Origin: Lepidurus packardi
Taxonomy: Eukaryota > Arthropoda > Branchiopoda > Notostraca > Triopsidae
DNA length: 64,000 nucleotides
Reading direction: 5' to 3'
NCBI GenBank assembly: GCA_023053545.1
Contig: JAKZAN010000006.1
Location: forward strand, 6,329,001-6,393,000
The notes under the pieces were generated by a model, which searched no databases, was not told the DNA's origin, and saw only the letters and a list, made by a program, of their open reading frames with translations. The translations under genes and the position numbers were made by a program. Below are positions 10,294 through 22,771 of this stretch, in pieces. Each line of letters begins with the position of its first letter. Position 1 is the first letter of the stretch.

Positions 10294-13200
10294 TTAAACC
10301 GCCATAGTCTTTCCAGCATCTACACGAACGCGCAAAAATAAAACATCGTCACGTAAGAAGCTTCTTCGTTTCAACAATTCGTGGGAAATAAAACGTGGAA
10401 AACCAAATCCAAGTGCGTCAGGCTCTCTGGAAGGTCGCTGGAAATTTTCCCATGTGGGATCTGGAATGAAGCTCTCGACAATATTGCAAGCCTTATCATG
10501 AGTCGGCGCTTGATCATAAAGCGTGAATGAGACGGTATGTTCAAAAGGCCATTTGAGGAGAGCATCGTAATCACCAGGTAAGATTTTTATATAGATGCTT
10601 AAATGAGTGCCTTCTCCGGCGCCGTTTCCGTTGGGGAACAATGAAGCTTGGAGTTTGTAACCGTACTGGCTAGTGTAGAACGGAGGACTGATGATCTCAA
10701 ACCCCTCTTTAACTTTGGCCTCTGCCATTTTGGCCGTGAAGTCCGGCAATCTCCATACTAACGTTCCTATAAGATGAAGATGACAGTGTTAACGCGTTGT
10801 TTACTACTGTTTATTTCCAAATAATACCTGTGTAATTGGTGGATAGCTTGGCCAAAGACGTTCGCAAGGCATTCAGTTGCTGTTGCTGGCGACACGTCAG
10901 AGTGCAAACCAACATAAGATGGGCTTGGGTGCCGTCTTCCATGTGTTTTTCGAGGTTAGCCTTGGAACCGCGAAATTTGCAACCTGCTTCTCGGAAAGGG
11001 CATGAAGCTTTGGAAGCGGGACATGAGTTCAGGTGAGATTCACACTCGGTACGGGGCATGGGATTGGCATCGCATCCTTGTGGGCACACTATCGGGTAAC
11101 GAGGGCACTGATTGTGATGAGCCTGAGAAAACGGAAAACAATTATGACGTGTAAAGTACTGCAGTATAAGTTGAATAGCGATGCTGTGTTTTGCGGTCTT
11201 GCTTTTTTTTTGTCTTACCTGGAGCGTATCATAGGTGAACTCCTTGTTGCAATAACGACAGGGCACAACGCGTTTGATGCAGTCACCTTGTTTGTGTTGT
11301 TGTAAAATCTTGCGTGTGACTTTTTGTCCGCATTTGTTGTCGCAGTAGATGGGTTCGAAAAGGCAATTGCCAACGTGACTCTAGAAAAACAGCACAGAAG
11401 AGAGGAATATATTAATAGACATGTCAGCATAAATACTCAATTAAACATGAATTTTGATTATGTTTACTAAACTAACGATCTATGATTTTACCAGATCAGA
11501 GTGGGACTTGCTACGGCCTGAATGAGTTCGGTTTTGTATATTTCGTTTGGGTTTGTGCGGAACCACTTTTAAAGAGATGCAGCGATAAGCTTCCCATTCA
11601 TGCCAGGGTAACTCGGGAGCCATTGCACACCACCACGTCCGAAGCCACGGGCTTGAGATAACCAACTGAAAAGCACCACTCGGGTTTCCCTAGACTAACA
11701 TACATGCAGGTAGGCATGCCATCCTTGTACGGATGTGTTGTAGTGTGGGATACTTAACTTGGGAGCGAAATAGTAACAAGGGAAACGAACAGAAGCATGA
11801 ACTCTAACCCGGACGAGGTTTTATCTCACGGGAAAATGAGGCTGACATCAAGGTGAAGAGCAATTCTTTCATAAGTAAGTTGTCTTTTTTCTATTTTTAT
11901 TTTTAAGTTGGGACACCAAATAGTTGTTAAACCTCACTACTTTTATTTCTCAGAACCCACGTGCGTGGTTATTATACGAAAGCTGGACTTCCCTGCGCTA
12001 AAACTAACCACAACAATCGTTGCGTTTCTGGACCGAGGTCAGTATCAGCTCTAGTTTCTCTCATTGCATTATCAATTCGTCTATTGTGCAGTCCTAAAAA
12101 GCTTACATGATTTAGAGGGTTGGAACTGTCTTGTAAGGTATTTGGAGAATGAGAGGTGTCGTTTTAGGTTTCGCTTGGGAAGCTAGGTTTCGTATTTATT
12201 CCGGAACGAAACCATGGGACAGATTGGTAAAGCTCCCATTGCTTATTTTTAAAAATTAACACTTGTGTCTTGGGAACAGCCTTGATGTTCCTTTTTTTTT
12301 GTGGGCTAAGGAAAGAAAACGGCGTACGTCACGTTCCCAAGGCAGTTAAGTGACTTTCCGCCCATTTACGCTCGAGAGCTTTGTGGCTTATCAGGGTTTG
12401 GACATTCGTTTTTTTTTTTTCAATTCCGTTTAGAAGCTAAGCCATCGTATGCGCATGTAAGGAAGAGTGGAATAAAGATAAGCAAAGAAAACTATCTTAT
12501 AGAAAAACTACTCGCTGTTGCTTACATATACATGTTCCTTTTTGCAGACAACAAACGGCAAAAGCAGAAGTCCCACTTCCGCTGGGAACTTGCCTGGGGA
12601 AGTCTTCCCAACCTTTTTAACTCGTTCTTGCTCACTTCACACACTAGCCCATCTCCATTAGATGTAATAATTTCCTTTCATTAAGCCCTACTCTGGCCAT
12701 GTTTCTAACTTTGGGGCAGAAATTGTGGCATCGCTTGGATTATCTTACCTCTAATTGCTGGCCTGAGAACTCAATATGGCAATGCGAGCATTCCTCGCGT
12801 CGCTCCGGACATTGTTTGGTCGCATGGGTCTCCCGTAGCATTCTCGGAACCGGCAGTCCACACTGGAGACAGGTTACTCGATCGTGAGCACATGATAGCA
12901 AATGTGACTGCAAGAGATGATTAAAAAACGGATTATAAATCTTCTACTGGGTCAACAAAGATGGTAATTTGTGATCTAGTCTGAACAAATAAGCAAACAA
13001 GTAAATTTTAATAAAATACAAACAAAAAATATATAAAAAAAAAACATAGGCCATGTCCAACCAATAAGAGTGCCCCAAGCCATAAAAGGACAAAACTACG
13101 GTCCTTGTTAATTATAGCTAGAGGATGTCAAGTCTGATTCTGTATAGCTGGCTGATTACTGATGCGGGTAAGCGTGGATATAGGGACCCAGATGGGCTCT

Positions 13201-13488
13201 GTTGCCCATAAAATTGTTTAGAAAAGCATTCATCCGTATCACCATTATCACACGCATCTCAATGCCCGGGCCTGTTTTCGCTTTTTCCCATGCCTGGAGC
13301 AAATTTAGCTAATTCCCTTCTAATATCTTATGCAGATCAATGGATGTGTGATAGTTTACCTTTAATCCGCGCAGCTGTCCGGACCAGGTGCAACCTTGTC
13401 GGCGATGGATACAGAACACAGCAGACTCCAGAAGCCCGTTTTGCTGTTTTTGCGGTGAAGAGGATGTCGACGACGATTCCGGGTAGAT
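10294..13488 (-). CDS. TRAF4: TRAF4-like adaptor (zinc fingers plus MATH), N-terminal exon missing
   Basis: Exons on the reverse strand: 13488-13360, 12907-12749, 11380-11219, 11122-10828, 10766-10294 (TAA). This gives 405 residues, all junctions GT-AG and in phase. The N-terminal part starts with IYPE and an RCIH-like CIHRRQGCTW segment, followed by several TRAF-type CXXC/HXXXC zinc fingers (residues about 30-215), a short linker, and a C-terminal TRAF/MATH domain from GTLVWRLPDF, with YGYKLQ, GEGTHLS and GFGFPRFISHE. These last match TRAF4 rather than other TRAFs. Family role: cytoplasmic trimeric adaptor linking receptors and polarity or junction proteins to kinase signalling. Vertebrate TRAF4 has about 470 residues; the roughly 60 missing ones are the RING domain. 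The first listed exon begins at a strong pyrimidine-rich acceptor, so a RING exon should lie upstream, but I could not locate it. Confidence 0.88.
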
Positions 13489-15648
13489 CTGACAAGAGGT
13501 AGAGGTTGAGTTAGCGCTTGCGATAAGCAGGTCTTCGCTAGGGAAGTGGTGTAATCTCCGTTGAAAGACACTCGATACCATAGGGACCGCTAGTTGGGGT
13601 TGCGTTACTTTATACCGGCGGTATCGCGGCGGTGTAGGAGGTAAACAGTTTAATGGGGGAGACGGAGGTGCACGATACGACGTAACACAATTGGGAAAAC
13701 TTAGAGTTTGGTTGGGATGACAATGGCGTCTCCCCATCCTACTAGCAATCGGGATGCTGGACTACTGGACTCTTCTGCTACTGAACGAACTCGTGTGTGG
13801 GGTATGCTTTTGTTAATCGTACAAGAGGACACAGAGGAAGGAAAACGGGGGGAGGAGGGGGAGTTAAGTTTGGGAAATAGGAAACTCGACCGGCTGCTTC
13901 ATGGGAGTGTGGCAAAGATGCTGCAGTTCGGGGGCAGATTGTGAACATATGGTTGCAAGATGTGTGTCGTTCATCATTAACATCCCCTGCATATACCCGT
14001 ACATCTTTCCTACCTCCCACCCTTCGTTTCGCTGGGCGGATGAACCGACGAGCGCCCTTCTTTTATTCCAAGCAGGAGGTCAAAGTTCGCTGTCAGGGAG
14101 ATTTTTACTGCCAGAAGCCGAAACCCAGAGGTGTCATGTGTCTTTCATATCATATCATCCCCTCATCGAAAAAGCATTAAGGGATGCTAGAAAGTTGGAC
14201 TTACTTTGCTGTATTCGTGGCTACTTTCGTCTTCTGAACATGTGAAAACTCCCTCACTGCAAGGGAAAAGGGCAAATATAATTTATTAGTACAAGCCTTT
14301 CCTTCACACAGCGAATTAGAGTTAGATATCAATTTGTGTCACTCAACATTCGGAAATCTAAAGCACCTGGGCAAATTATACACTAACGCTGGTAAATGGA
14401 GTGAATCCACAGATCTCCATCGCGAAAAACAAAACTGTGAGAGCACACTCATGATTCTTGATATAAAAAATTTAAAAGGTTCACGACACGAGACACAATT
14501 AACTAATATTCACTGTTGACTAATTGCACGAAAGCCTAATATAATGTATAATCGTCGTTAGTATATGCTTTTATTCCTAATCCAGTGTATGTTGTTTGGG
14601 TTTGGACGGACGTGCGGAGGACAATGTACGAAGTGGTAACACAGCTCGACAACGACTGTGATGAACCAAAGATTTGGATGTTGGTTTCGTACGGGAAATG
14701 AGGTGGTCGCACGACAGACCGGAGAAGGAAGGCGGGTTCTTACGCATCCTTGTCCGCATAGGCACACCTGGAGGTTCCGTAGTACGGACCCTTGCAGGAC
14801 TAACAAAAACAGTGTACCTTGAAGGTATCACGGTAGGAAGGTAAAAGGTAGAGGAGACATGAACTGGAAAGGAAACCTTTTTGCGAGCGGAAGGGCAGGT
14901 GGACTTTTCTGGCCTCCTTTAATCGTAATAAGGGTCTCCACCCAAGCTAATATACCAGCGTCAAAAGTTGCAGTGTACCAGTATCACGACGGGTGTTGCA
15001 CAATATTCCTTAAGTAGAAAGGTCACGTGATTTCCGGCGTCGTTAACGTTTGCCCATAACAGCATTACAGGACGCGGAGGAAGGATACCTGAGCGTCACT
15101 GACCGTGACAACTGACACCCGTCAGCTAACAAGTTTCAGATCTCCCAAGTTTTAGATTTTTAGGTGACAATGAAGCCAGCGGATGTTAAGACAAAATACA
15201 GGAAAGCTGTGTCCCGCAAGACTCGGGATTTTCTTTTTAAAATTATTTTTACAGAATAGCTGCAGGCAGGCAGCAATCTCATTTCCAAGTCGTGAGGAAG
15301 GTAACATTCGAGTCCTGGAAAGCGTAAAAATGGCGAAAAACTGGCCTTCTTTCTCTGCTAATAACTGCCCGTTTGGTAGTGTGTCCGAAAGAGAGAAAAG
15401 ATTATCCCAGCTAAAGAAGGAAACGGGTCTCAACATGTGCACCGGAAACGCCCAATGTTTCTGTCACTTTTACATACTCTGTTCTTCTCGTACGAGCACG
15501 AGTCCAGCATCACTTTCGCTAGCAAACGCTGCATACGGATGTGGGTATTTTGTTTGAGTTAACCCCTACCGCGTTAGCAACAATCGAGGGAGTTGAAGCT
15601 GAAAGTTAAAAAAGGACACATGGGACTTACTCGTGTAAATTGGCGTAG
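13489..15648. other. Region upstream of the TRAF4-like gene; missing 5' exons expected here
   Basis: The first exon(s) of the TRAF4-like gene (-) and of the unidentified forward gene at 15.6 kb should lie here, but none is convincing. An open reverse frame without a good ATG runs about 14917-14577 (Ser/Pro/Arg-rich, no recognised domain). A forward ATG at 15171 opens a 29-codon frame beginning MKPADVKTKYRK that could be a first exon of the forward gene. Both are unproven. Confidence 0.3.
15021..15037. promoter_or_regulatory. E-box next to an ETS-type site, possible divergent promoter
   Basis: GGTCACGTGATTTCCGG contains the E-box CACGTG followed by TTCCGG, the reverse complement of an ETS core. 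It sits between the 5' side of the TRAF4-like gene (-) and the unidentified forward gene (+), and resembles the composite site at 3598. Confidence 0.3.
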
Positions 15649-16241
15649 AGCGGAACTGGTGGTGACCGCAGTAAAGACATCTGTACGCTTAATTACGGAA
15701 TCTTCCAAGACACTATATTCACACGCAGTAAACTTTCCCCACTATTTAACCGGACACGCTTACCAGAGCACAGCTCCTTTCGAAATGCACCTTCGTCTCC
15801 GAAGAATCAAAACCTATATGATAGTGCCGTAGAAAAAAGGGACTTGGCTTCCTATCTTTTTGCCAGCCCTTACCACAATTGGGCCTTCCGGTTATCCATA
15901 GTGACCAGGTGTCGTCGTCGTCTTAATATGCCCACAGCAAAGCCCTCTTATCTGGGCAAGCAAGCACAGCACGCGCTGCCAGGTGCCACGCGCTCAAGCA
16001 AAACTTTCTTCGCTTTGTGCACTCGGCTTCGGCACCTCGAATTGCCAAGGGTCCACAATCTGGCTCTCCGAACAAGTTCGATTTTACATCTTCGAGCTTG
16101 TTGGCCGATCGAGCTACCTGTACGCATGTTCAGACTCGCATCAACAAAGTCCGGGAAAGTTGGCGACGACAAAAGAATCGTAGCAAGCGAACCATAAATA
16201 TGGGGACAATGAATTTGGAGAATCGTTTCGAATCTCATTGA
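15649..16241 (+). CDS. Unidentified protein, two 3' exons
   Basis: Exon 15649-15908 follows a CGTAG acceptor and ends ACC AG|GTGTCG in phase 2. Exon 15983-16241 follows GCTGCCAG and ends in TGA. The 74 bp intron restores a frame that stays open with natural-looking codon use across both exons (172 codons). The C-terminus is basic (NKVRESWRRQKNRSKR) and ends NRFESH. I do not recognise the family. Upstream exons are not resolved. Other frames are also open here, so the call rests on phase match and composition only. It lies between the TRAF4-like gene and TXNDC17. Confidence 0.4.
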
Positions 16242-17179
16242 AGCGTATAAAGTAAAAAGAAGCCTGTTTATAACCCCGGTAAATTAATCCCGTTCTACGC
16301 AACCGACATTACTACTTTGTATACAGTTTTTTTACTCGTACTTATCATTTTCGTGACTTATCATTTTTAAAAGTCCTGCGTAGAAAGCGTCTATTGACGC
16401 ACCTGGTTTACTCGAACGTATGCCTTATTTCCACTAGCTTGACTAACGCAGGAGGCAAGGTAGCATTCCTGCTAGGCAGGTGTACTATAAGTGACCTTTG
16501 ACCAACAAGAACTCCTATTTAGAAACCACCTTTTACGAGCGAGCCCTCTCTTACACTTGGAGGCCAGCTGCTGTTTGCCATATGCCGGTCGCCACCAGAT
16601 CGATGGTGCAGGCACCCTTTTGCTAAACACCTTCCTCGCCTTACCACTTTACAATGGAACACGTCGGAACTTGCTGCACCGGACTATTATATTAATAACA
16701 GATAATAAGAAGGATAAATGGCCATTCGAGCAAGTTGGGGCGAGTAAATTTTGTGAAGAGCTAGTTAATTTTTTTTTTCAGAAAATGTTAGAGAAATTTT
16801 AAGAAAAAGCTAAGTTTTGACGATGATTTCCAACGTGGCTATTGTTGAATACCCTGTAGTGTCCTGGACTCGCTCATTATAGTCCGGTGCTCCGCTGATT
16901 CGGAAATTCGCAACACGCGACCCGATAAGCATAAGGGTGTGTCAAAACGACACGTCTGGCACTTGTTTATTAAGAATTTGAGAGCCAGAAATAACACGAT
17001 AGTAGCAAATTTGCAGTTATCTGTTGTAAAACTATTTTATTGAAACTGACTTAACACTGGCACAACGTATATCCTAAGGCAGAGGAAGGTGAGTAATTTT
17101 AGGCGGAGAACGCATATGGTTTAGGAAATCTAGCGACATTTTGTGCCGCTAGGATGACGTATTACACAGATGGTTAATT
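16242..17179. other. Intergenic, no gene seen
   Basis: This separates the forward unidentified gene from the 3' end of TXNDC17 (convergent). An open forward frame of 103 codons at 16491-16802 ends in low complexity and has no recognisable content. Confidence 0.3.
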
Positions 17180-17711
17180 CTATTCAAAAATCATGCCAAC
17201 CAATTCAGCATTTTGGCATTGATCATCAAGCAATCTCTCCTTAGGGCCGTTTTCCCAGCGTAGTAAAGTAGGAACACAAGTCAACCGCGTGCGTTCATCA
17301 GTGCGGAATACGCAATTCGGATCTTTCCAACTGTGAATAAATAGAGTAACGTTTAAGTTCATTTTAGCCTTAATTTAAATAACGAGCGATATAAAAATTT
17401 ACAAATCTCTTGGGCCAACTCCAACGTATAGGAAGTTCAGGTCTTCTGGTGCATACTTTAATGCATTTTCTATCACAGGTTCAGCTATAAAGTGAAAATT
17501 AGGCAGCTATTGAGTTTGTATCAATATCATATATAATAGTAAGTCATTATATAGTCAAATATTTACCATGAACACAGTCCGGACACCAACTGTTTCCATC
17601 CAGGCCCTTAGAACCACTGAACAAAATTACTAGAGGATTACCTAATTTACTTAGTTCTTCTAACGATTTAACAAAATCCTCAAATCCTTCAACTTTAAAT
17701 GTTTTAACCAT
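17180..17711 (-). CDS. TXNDC17: Thioredoxin domain-containing protein 17 (TRP14-like)
   Basis: Reverse exons 17711-17567, 17484-17403, 17330-17180 encode 125 residues, close to the usual 123. The redox motif WCPDC, diagnostic of TRP14, is at residues 42-46; the C-terminal half carries FWKDPN and the cis-proline motif VPTLL. Family role: cytosolic disulfide reductase of about 14 kDa that uses thioredoxin reductase, reduces small disulfides and persulfides and dampens NF-kB signalling through dynein light chain. Start: the ATG at 17711 sits in AAAAATGG, with the conserved N-terminal fold following at once. Phases (1, 2) agree across both introns (82 and 72 bp). The two 5' exons are short and easily missed. 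Confidence 0.92.
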
Positions 17712-20148
17712 TTTTATTTATTTTCGTGTCTCGTCAAGTGGCACCTCCTAATCCGCAAATTACGAATAATCTTGACGGTACCTATTGCCATCATTTGGTA
17801 AAATACCACACTAACATCAAGTAGTATTGCACCCGGCGCGTGGCTCTAGATTACGCCTACAAGGTGGGGTTTTAAAGTCTACAAACTGCTTTACTCAAAT
17901 TAAATATATAGTAATTTACAGTCTTACTACAAATATTTCAAAGCCAAAAATATAAGTATATTTGTATTATTTGTATTATTTTCCCCCCTATTATAAACTG
18001 AATACAAAATATACCTTGACTACTCTGATTTGACCACTGCTCTCGTTAGTAAATGGCCGACTAACAACACGTGTCGTACCTCAGTGCAAATTATTAGACA
18101 ATTTATCGTGTAAGAAGCCAGGATTTGTGATAAGCCTTGTACTGTTAATTTTGAAAGCTTAGCTTTCTTCGTTAGCAAGGTTAGTTACGTCAAATACTGT
18201 TTATTTCCATAGTTTCATTGCACCGAAGCGAGAGCAAGATTGCCACGCGGTCGTTTCCATCTGTCATAAAGAAAAACTCACGTTTAAGAACATATTCCTA
18301 ACTTTATCAGTAGAAATGGACCTTGTAAATTAGTTAGTAAACAGACTTTGCAGTTAGCCGACAGCCTTGGTCAGTTTTGCTTGATTTAGAGAATCATTAC
18401 TACATGCCATGCCGTTCATGCGAGCGTTTTAAAACGTAACGGACGAAGGAAGTCGCTTATTTGTACTGTTGAATTGCCCGATCTTTATCATGTCCTCTAA
18501 CGCATCTTTACCTCATGATCATACTTGGATAGTTCTGCTAACCTTCACCCACCTTTACTTTAAATTCATTGAGCGACCTTGTCCACCGGACATTGATAGT
18601 ACTGTTTAATCAGTACGGTAGGAAATGAACCTTAGCTTTTGCACCTTACGATATGTAGTGGAATACAATCCGGTTCTGCCACCCTCCCTTCAGGGTTGGG
18701 CGTTAGGTTTTCTCAATCAACACTACGCAGATTCGAGAGTAACAAAAATAGAGACTTTCGACATGTAGATCAATAGCATAACAAACGTTATTATGCAAGA
18801 GCCACAGAACCAGCCCTAGTTTTCCCTTTAGGCCCTGGCTACCTTTCTAGTGGAATCTTGTCTTTTTTTAGCTGTCTCCCCGGGAGGGAGCTGCGCCGAC
18901 ATTGTTTATGTCCACCTTTCGCTCTTGCTCTCCACTTGCCCTCTAATGCCCAAGTTCATTCCCATTTTGCATGTGGTAGACAAAATCGTGACGGACGAAC
19001 TGGCCGAGACTTTTTTACGCCCTACCTTGACTACCCCCAAAAGAACGAAGCCAGAAACTGAATTCGGTTCATTGCCCCACCTATATATAAAAATATAAAT
19101 ATGTACGCCGACTATTACCTGCAGCCCCGCTTCCGTTTGCTTCTCGTTTCGGTCTTTCGCTAACTGTATTGGAGGTTTGGGGATTTCCCAATCGTCGTTG
19201 TCTGGCTTAGGCGTCGAGCCACAGTTTCAACAACTTGCATTGTTCTCACGCTTTTATTTTTCTTCAGGCGTATCCAGCGTGGTTCTATCATAGACGTATG
19301 CGTTATGCTTGCCGCTATGTACACAGGTGGATCTCGTAGATAAAGGGGACAAAACAAAACATTTAAAAGAGTAGGATGGGAGGAAATATCCACACATTAG
19401 CCGTCCCTCGCACCTGCTGAAAAGTCCCGGGAAGGTTTTTGTTGGGACCGGTTCACCATTTTGTAACTTCCTCAGCTATCCACAGCTTCCAGACCACGAG
19501 CATATTGGCCAAGTCCAGTCCACGTGGCTCGTCGAATAGAGCCAAGTCAGGGTTTAAGCTGTTAAAGCAATCACTTTCTCTCCGTGAAGATCTCCGAACT
19601 GGATTTCCACGAGTGTAGATTCAGTAATAGGTCTCTCTATCTTGGGGGTTGGATTGGAACGAGTTTTAATTGCTAAGAAATATCCTCGTGAGTGAAAGCA
19701 GACGAAAGAATGGTAAGTCATTCGACCAAATAATTCATCGGGTTTTTCCTCGCCCTTTCCAACTTGGAGAATCCTTTTACATCTTGAAAAGCGTTATAGA
19801 ACATAGAGCTCGAGTCCATCTCCTGGTGACATTGTACTATACGTTGAGTGTTATGTAATCGGCACCGTATGTGGTGTCAGCTTTATCTTATTGGAGTGGA
19901 CAGCACGTGTGTGCCTTCTCGGGCTAAGTACGATAAAAATTGGTATGCATTGCAGTCATTTGTTTGACTTCGACCTGATTGACGTCAGAGCAGCTGTGAG
20001 GTGAAAACATAAGCGCAACTGTCCTTTTGTTATTTTTTAAATATATAGTGTTATCTGAACGAGATGGCACTTAGTTGATGTATAATTTTTCTTAAAGCAA
20101 ATCTCTTCAATTTATTTTTTAACAGGTTAATTTGTGGATGAACGTTCT
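17712..20148. other. Head-to-head intergenic region, TXNDC17 / AKAP1
   Basis: The region of 2.4 kb must hold the divergent promoters. AKAP1 has an acceptor (TTTTTTAACAG) ending at 20125 just before its start, so a noncoding first exon lies upstream; a plausible donor is AATG|GTAAGTCA near 19711. No other gene was recognised. Confidence 0.35.
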
Positions 20149-22082
20149 ATGGCGGTCTGGCCTCGTGCCTTGTTGCTGGTAATCCCGACGTTTATTGTGG
20201 CTATCTCCTGGTCTTGGTACAAACAAAGAAGCCAGGATCAATCTACGATTACGTCTTGTCAAGGCAACAGTTTTACTCCAGTTTGTGACATCGAGCCCAC
20301 GTCCATTGCCGTAGACGCCAGCACCGTAGAAGCGGAGCTTGTGAAATTTGCCGATAGTTCTGAACCTGTCGTAGTGGAGTGTCACCAGCCTTCTGTGGAG
20401 ATATTGGCCGCGTGTGAGGACACTGTCAAACCTAAAATGGCTTGCGAAAAAGCGGGAGCTGTTCCGAGCTCATCGGTACAGATCAAGAGCGATCAAAAAG
20501 CGAAATTGGAAACATTAGGTGAACAGCTCACCAGCCTAAGTTTAGGTGATAAAGAAACCGCTTCGCGTGAAGCCTTGGCAATAAAAGATCGCGACTCTGC
20601 AAATCATAGTCCAGCTGATTTCTCGCACCATTCTCATTCGCAGTCATGCGATGCTCGTAGTGAAGGATCAAACGATAGCGGCAAGGGCGGGAGTCATGCC
20701 GAAGCTGAAAACGAAGGTCCCACCTCATATGATCCCATGTCTCCTCCTCTGACCCCGCCTAACCCAGCCGAGCGCTTGTTTTTGTACGAATTTGAAATTC
20801 CTCAGCATTTGTGTGGTCTGCTTATTGGACGTTATGGCGCTCACGTAAATTTAATCAAGTCGAAAACTGGAGCCAGTTTGCTGATCAAGAAGCATCCAGA
20901 TAACCGCAAGCTGAAATTATGCTCCATTGAAGGTTTGAATTTCACAACCATATTTTGACCCTTAATAAATTATAATTTATTTTAGGAACAAAGACTGAAA
21001 TTGACGCCGCCTTGGCCATGATCCGCGCCAAGTTCCCAGTGAAGCGTTATCCAGCATTGACCCTAGCCCAGACGAACGTAGCCCCTTCTGCTTTAGCTCT
21101 TCTGCCAGAATCAGTACAAGTAAGTCTTTTATTTAACGTTTTTATTCATATTTAAAAAATAAATGAAAGAAAATGGCATTTTTATTAACCAATTTGTGGT
21201 TGCCTAGTTACATTTGCCAGCTGAGGTGAGTTGTGAAGTTATCGTCAGCAGTATTGTCTCTGGAGGCCACTGCTTTCTGCAGCAGCCCACGCATCCCACG
21301 TACTCGTCCCTGTCACGATTAGATATGTGTATGGCCCACTGTTATTCCCAGTACACAGCACCAACATTACCGTTACCCATTCAGCCCGGCATGGTTTGCG
21401 CTGCACCTACACTGGGGGGATGGTACAGAGCTAAGGTAGTAGCGGTAGAACCCCCGGAAATTGTCCCAGCTGTCTCCGAGCGCGAGTTGGAAGAGGGCGA
21501 AATTGTGGATGAGGAAGATAATACCGAATTGAGAAGATCATCAGAATCGAAGGACAGCGAGAAGGAAGTCGGCTCATTTGTAGGCGACGAAATTGAGAAA
21601 TTGAGTGGTTTAGACATCGATATTTGTTTTGTTGACTACGGCGGATATGCTAAGCTTCCAGTATCAACTTTAAGACAGGTGCGAGCAGATTTTATGAGTT
21701 TGCCATTTCAAGCGGTGGAATGTTTGCTGGCGAATGTGGTCCCACTTTCAGGTTGATATTTTGATTATTTACTCTTGACAAAGTTTGTTTTAATAATTGC
21801 ATTGCAGCAGAAGAAGGGTGGTCTTTGGAGGCTAGTGCCGTTTTACAAGAGATGACGCAAGGCTGGGTTTTGCAAGCGCACTTGATAGCGTACACTGAAG
21901 AAGGATTGCCTTTAGTACACCTTTTCCAAATTGATTCAGACCACGTAAGGAATTATCTACCATTTTTAATAAAGAAGTAATGGGAATTCTTTGTTCTGTA
22001 GGTCATTGACATTAACAGAGAACTGGTAGCAAGGGGCGTAGCTCAGTGGGTGGAGCCTGAGATCATAGTTCCCACTGTTTGA
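20149..22082 (+). CDS. AKAP1: A-kinase anchoring protein 1 (membrane anchor, KH, Tudor)
   Basis: Exons 20149-20932, 20986-21119, 21208-21751, 21808-21944, 22002-22082 give 559 residues. The ATG at 20149 is chosen because it directly precedes a hydrophobic anchor (residues about 4-22, then Lys/Arg), as in mitochondrial outer-membrane AKAP1. A Ser/Glu-rich linker follows, then a KH domain (about 209-290) with the GXXG loop GRYG at 227-230, and a C-terminal Tudor domain with VDYGGY at 448-453. The order anchor-KH-Tudor and segments such as QQPTHPTYSSL and LPFQAVE match AKAP1. Family role: tethers PKA and mRNAs at the mitochondrial surface. An acidic insertion (ELEEGEIVDEEDN) lies inside the Tudor region. 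I could not recognise a clear PKA RII-binding helix. Vertebrate AKAP1 is about 900 residues, the extra length being linker. Confidence 0.9.
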
Positions 22083-22771
22083 ATGAAAAGCTTGCAAAGT
22101 TGCTTGGTGATTGGCTCTAGCGTTTTTCTGAGTGTGAAATGTTGCAAAACCACTTTCTTGATGTCATGTCCAGTGCGTAAAATGCGCTAAAGTAAGGCAC
22201 ATCTTGCATACGGAAGAGGTAGAAATTATTAATTTCTTGGCCCCCCTTGTCTGTTTCTGGGTTCCTTGTTTCATTTTCTTAGGCAAGTGCACGTTTTCCA
22301 CATTTTCGACTTTTTTACTTACCGTATGATTCTCCTAGAATTATTGTTACTCTTCAACATGCATTTTTTGTCCAGTTTCCTTGAATTGACGGTGGCAGGT
22401 TAATTATTGCGCACTCTTGGTTGCAATTAGGTGAATTACCAAGCATTTAGGGGATGGGGTTTTGTTACGTCCCAAATACTATTTTTGTAATGTACATAGC
22501 GGACCATTCGCTTTAATTTTTTTCCTCCGTAGTCTATCTATAATTTCATGTAGCTACTCGACTCTAAGTGGTATTACTCGTACGTCTAGTTAGAGGAGAG
22601 CAATGTAGGAAAGATTTTTAGTTATTAGGACACATTGATCCTTACTTATGATAATTGACGAGATATCTTTTTTAATTGGTGTGAGAGTGCTTGTGGTATT
22701 AATAATACATAACAAGTTCTTTTCCTGTAGTAAACATCGCAATGCAATTTTTAAAAAAACGTTTATTGTGG
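22083..22771. other. Convergent 3' region, AKAP1 / ZSWIM7
   Basis: Untranslated 3' ends of both genes; no further coding or repeat content was recognised. Confidence 0.4.

Noticed and set aside
10371-10574. Second reverse frame in the MATH exon
   Set aside because: Overlaps the TRAF4 coding frame and is its shadow.
11480-11665. Reverse ORF with good-looking splice ends inside a TRAF4 intron
   Set aside because: Direct splicing from 12749 to 11380 rebuilds a continuous TRAF zinc finger, and inclusion would interrupt it.
13880-13925. Reverse-strand CHTPMKQPVEF, reminiscent of the RING start in TRAF4
   Set aside because: Only one Cys is present, the following CGHxxC is missing, and no suitable donor follows; probably chance.
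22030-22060. tRNA-like A-box (GGCGTAGCTCAGTGGGTGG)
   Set aside because: It lies within the last AKAP1 coding exon (reading GVAQWVEPE), and no B-box or acceptor stem follows.
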